Below, piece after piece: positions 63,619 to 64,000 of a stretch of DNA of 64,000 nucleotides (position 1 is its first letter; each line of letters opens with the position of its first letter). The position numbers and the translations under genes are program-made. The DNA is taken from contig FXYJ02000004.1 of assembly GCA_900184925.1 (NCBI GenBank), positions 62,001 through 126,000 on the forward strand. Reading direction: 5' to 3'. The DNA is from Ruminococcaceae bacterium HV4-5-B5C. Its GTDB lineage: Bacteria; Bacillota; Clostridia; Oscillospirales; Acutalibacteraceae. Under the pieces are notes generated by a model, which saw nothing but the letters and a program-made list of their open reading frames with translations, ran no database searches and was not told where the DNA came from.

Positions 63619-64000
63619 ATGTGTGGTATTGTTGGATATGTCGGTAATGACCAAGTTGCTCCAATTCTGCTGAAGGGACTTGCGAAGCTTGAATACCGTG
63701 GCTATGATTCGGCAGGCGTGGCCGTTTACGACGGTACGTCAATTCAGGTTGTGAAATCCAAGGGAAGACTGAAGGTCCTTGATGAAAAAATTCACGGCGG
63801 GGCCGACCTTTCCGGTACGGTAGGCATTGGCCATACGCGCTGGGCGACGCATGGAAAGCCTTCCGACTTGAACGCGCATCCCCATAGCAGCGAATCCGGA
63901 AGATTTGCCATTGTTCACAACGGCGTGATTGAAAACTATCTCGAACTGAAAAGCTTTCTTGCAGAGCAGGGCTGCCATTTCATTTCGGAGACTGATACCG
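63619..64000 (+). CDS. glmS: Glutamine--fructose-6-phosphate aminotransferase (isomerizing), N-terminal part
   Basis: The first 127 codons are in the window; the gene runs off the right edge. Starts MCGIVGYVG with the nucleophile Cys at position 2 (freed when Met is removed), followed by the Ntn-amidotransferase features KLEYRGYDSAGVA and IGHTRWATHG and HNGVIENY. Makes glucosamine-6-phosphate for cell-wall synthesis using glutamine. AGGAAAGGTG precedes the ATG. Only 70 bases separate it from purA, too few for a glmS ribozyme. Confidence 0.95.
   Translation, partial: MCGIVGYVGNDQVAPILLKGLAKLEYRGYDSAGVAVYDGTSIQVVKSKGRLKVLDEKIHGGADLSGTVGIGHTRWATHGKPSDLNAHPHSSESGRFAIVHNGVIENYLELKSFLAEQGCHFISETDT

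Overview
The window is a densely coded chromosomal segment of an endospore-forming, Gram-positive anaerobe of the class Clostridia (Bacillota). I infer an Oscillospiraceae/Ruminococcaceae-like organism from roughly balanced base composition and gene content, but the sequence alone does not fix the genus. Evidence for the lineage: the sporulation pair spoIIGA-sigE, dipicolinate synthase dpaAB, LL-diaminopimelate aminotransferase (dapL), a T-box leader before tyrS, a CIRCE element before hsp20, and a glnA gene followed by an ANTAR antiterminator gene. No prophage, insertion sequence, transposase or CRISPR array was seen. Nearly all genes are housekeeping or regulatory.

Layout. 0-3 kb: 3' part of a CCA-adding enzyme, a DNA glycosylase, then spoIIGA-sigE on the minus strand, then tRNA-Asp and tRNA-Thr. 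3-11 kb: a YeiH-type exporter divergent from a LysR regulator, a methyltransferase, a membrane diguanylate cyclase, a DEAD-box RNA helicase and a gamma-carbonic-anhydrase-like protein with cysteine-rich ends. 11-15 kb: the least ordinary locus, a membrane protein combining a cytoplasmic XRE-type DNA-binding domain, a YcxB-like domain, five membrane spans and an outside segment with Asp-box repeats, followed at 32 bp by a membrane-anchored Sel1-repeat protein. 15-22 kb: metal homeostasis, with a FadR-type regulator, a yybP-ykoY (manganese) riboswitch driving a Ca2+/Mn2+-type P-ATPase, and a cadC-cadA pair with two matching operators; then rubredoxin. 22-26 kb: MarR regulator plus a heterodimeric ABC exporter. 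26-33 kb: hsp20 with CIRCE, murC, dpaAB, a zinc-ribbon membrane protein, O-acetylhomoserine sulfhydrylase and a DMT transporter.

33-44 kb is one long plus-strand run: two M16-type proteins (YfmF/YfmH-like), lgt, folD, dxs, tlyA, nadK, argR, recN, many overlapping by a few bases. The usual xseA-xseB-ispA genes between folD and dxs are absent here. 44-48 kb: T-box-controlled tyrS and a YfhO-family membrane protein. 48-64 kb is a nitrogen and nucleotide block: gdhA divergent from glnA (with a terminator in its leader and an ANTAR gene behind it), dapF, dapL, carAB, purC, purF, purB, purA and the start of glmS. Three glutamine-consuming enzymes (CarA, PurF, GlmS) therefore lie within about 14 kb of glutamine synthetase.

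Regulation is unusually readable in this window: many promoters match TTGACA-17-TATAAT closely, and there are a Mn2+ riboswitch, a Tyr T-box, a CIRCE site, ArsR-type operators, a candidate MarR operator and a leader terminator matching an ANTAR antitermination system.
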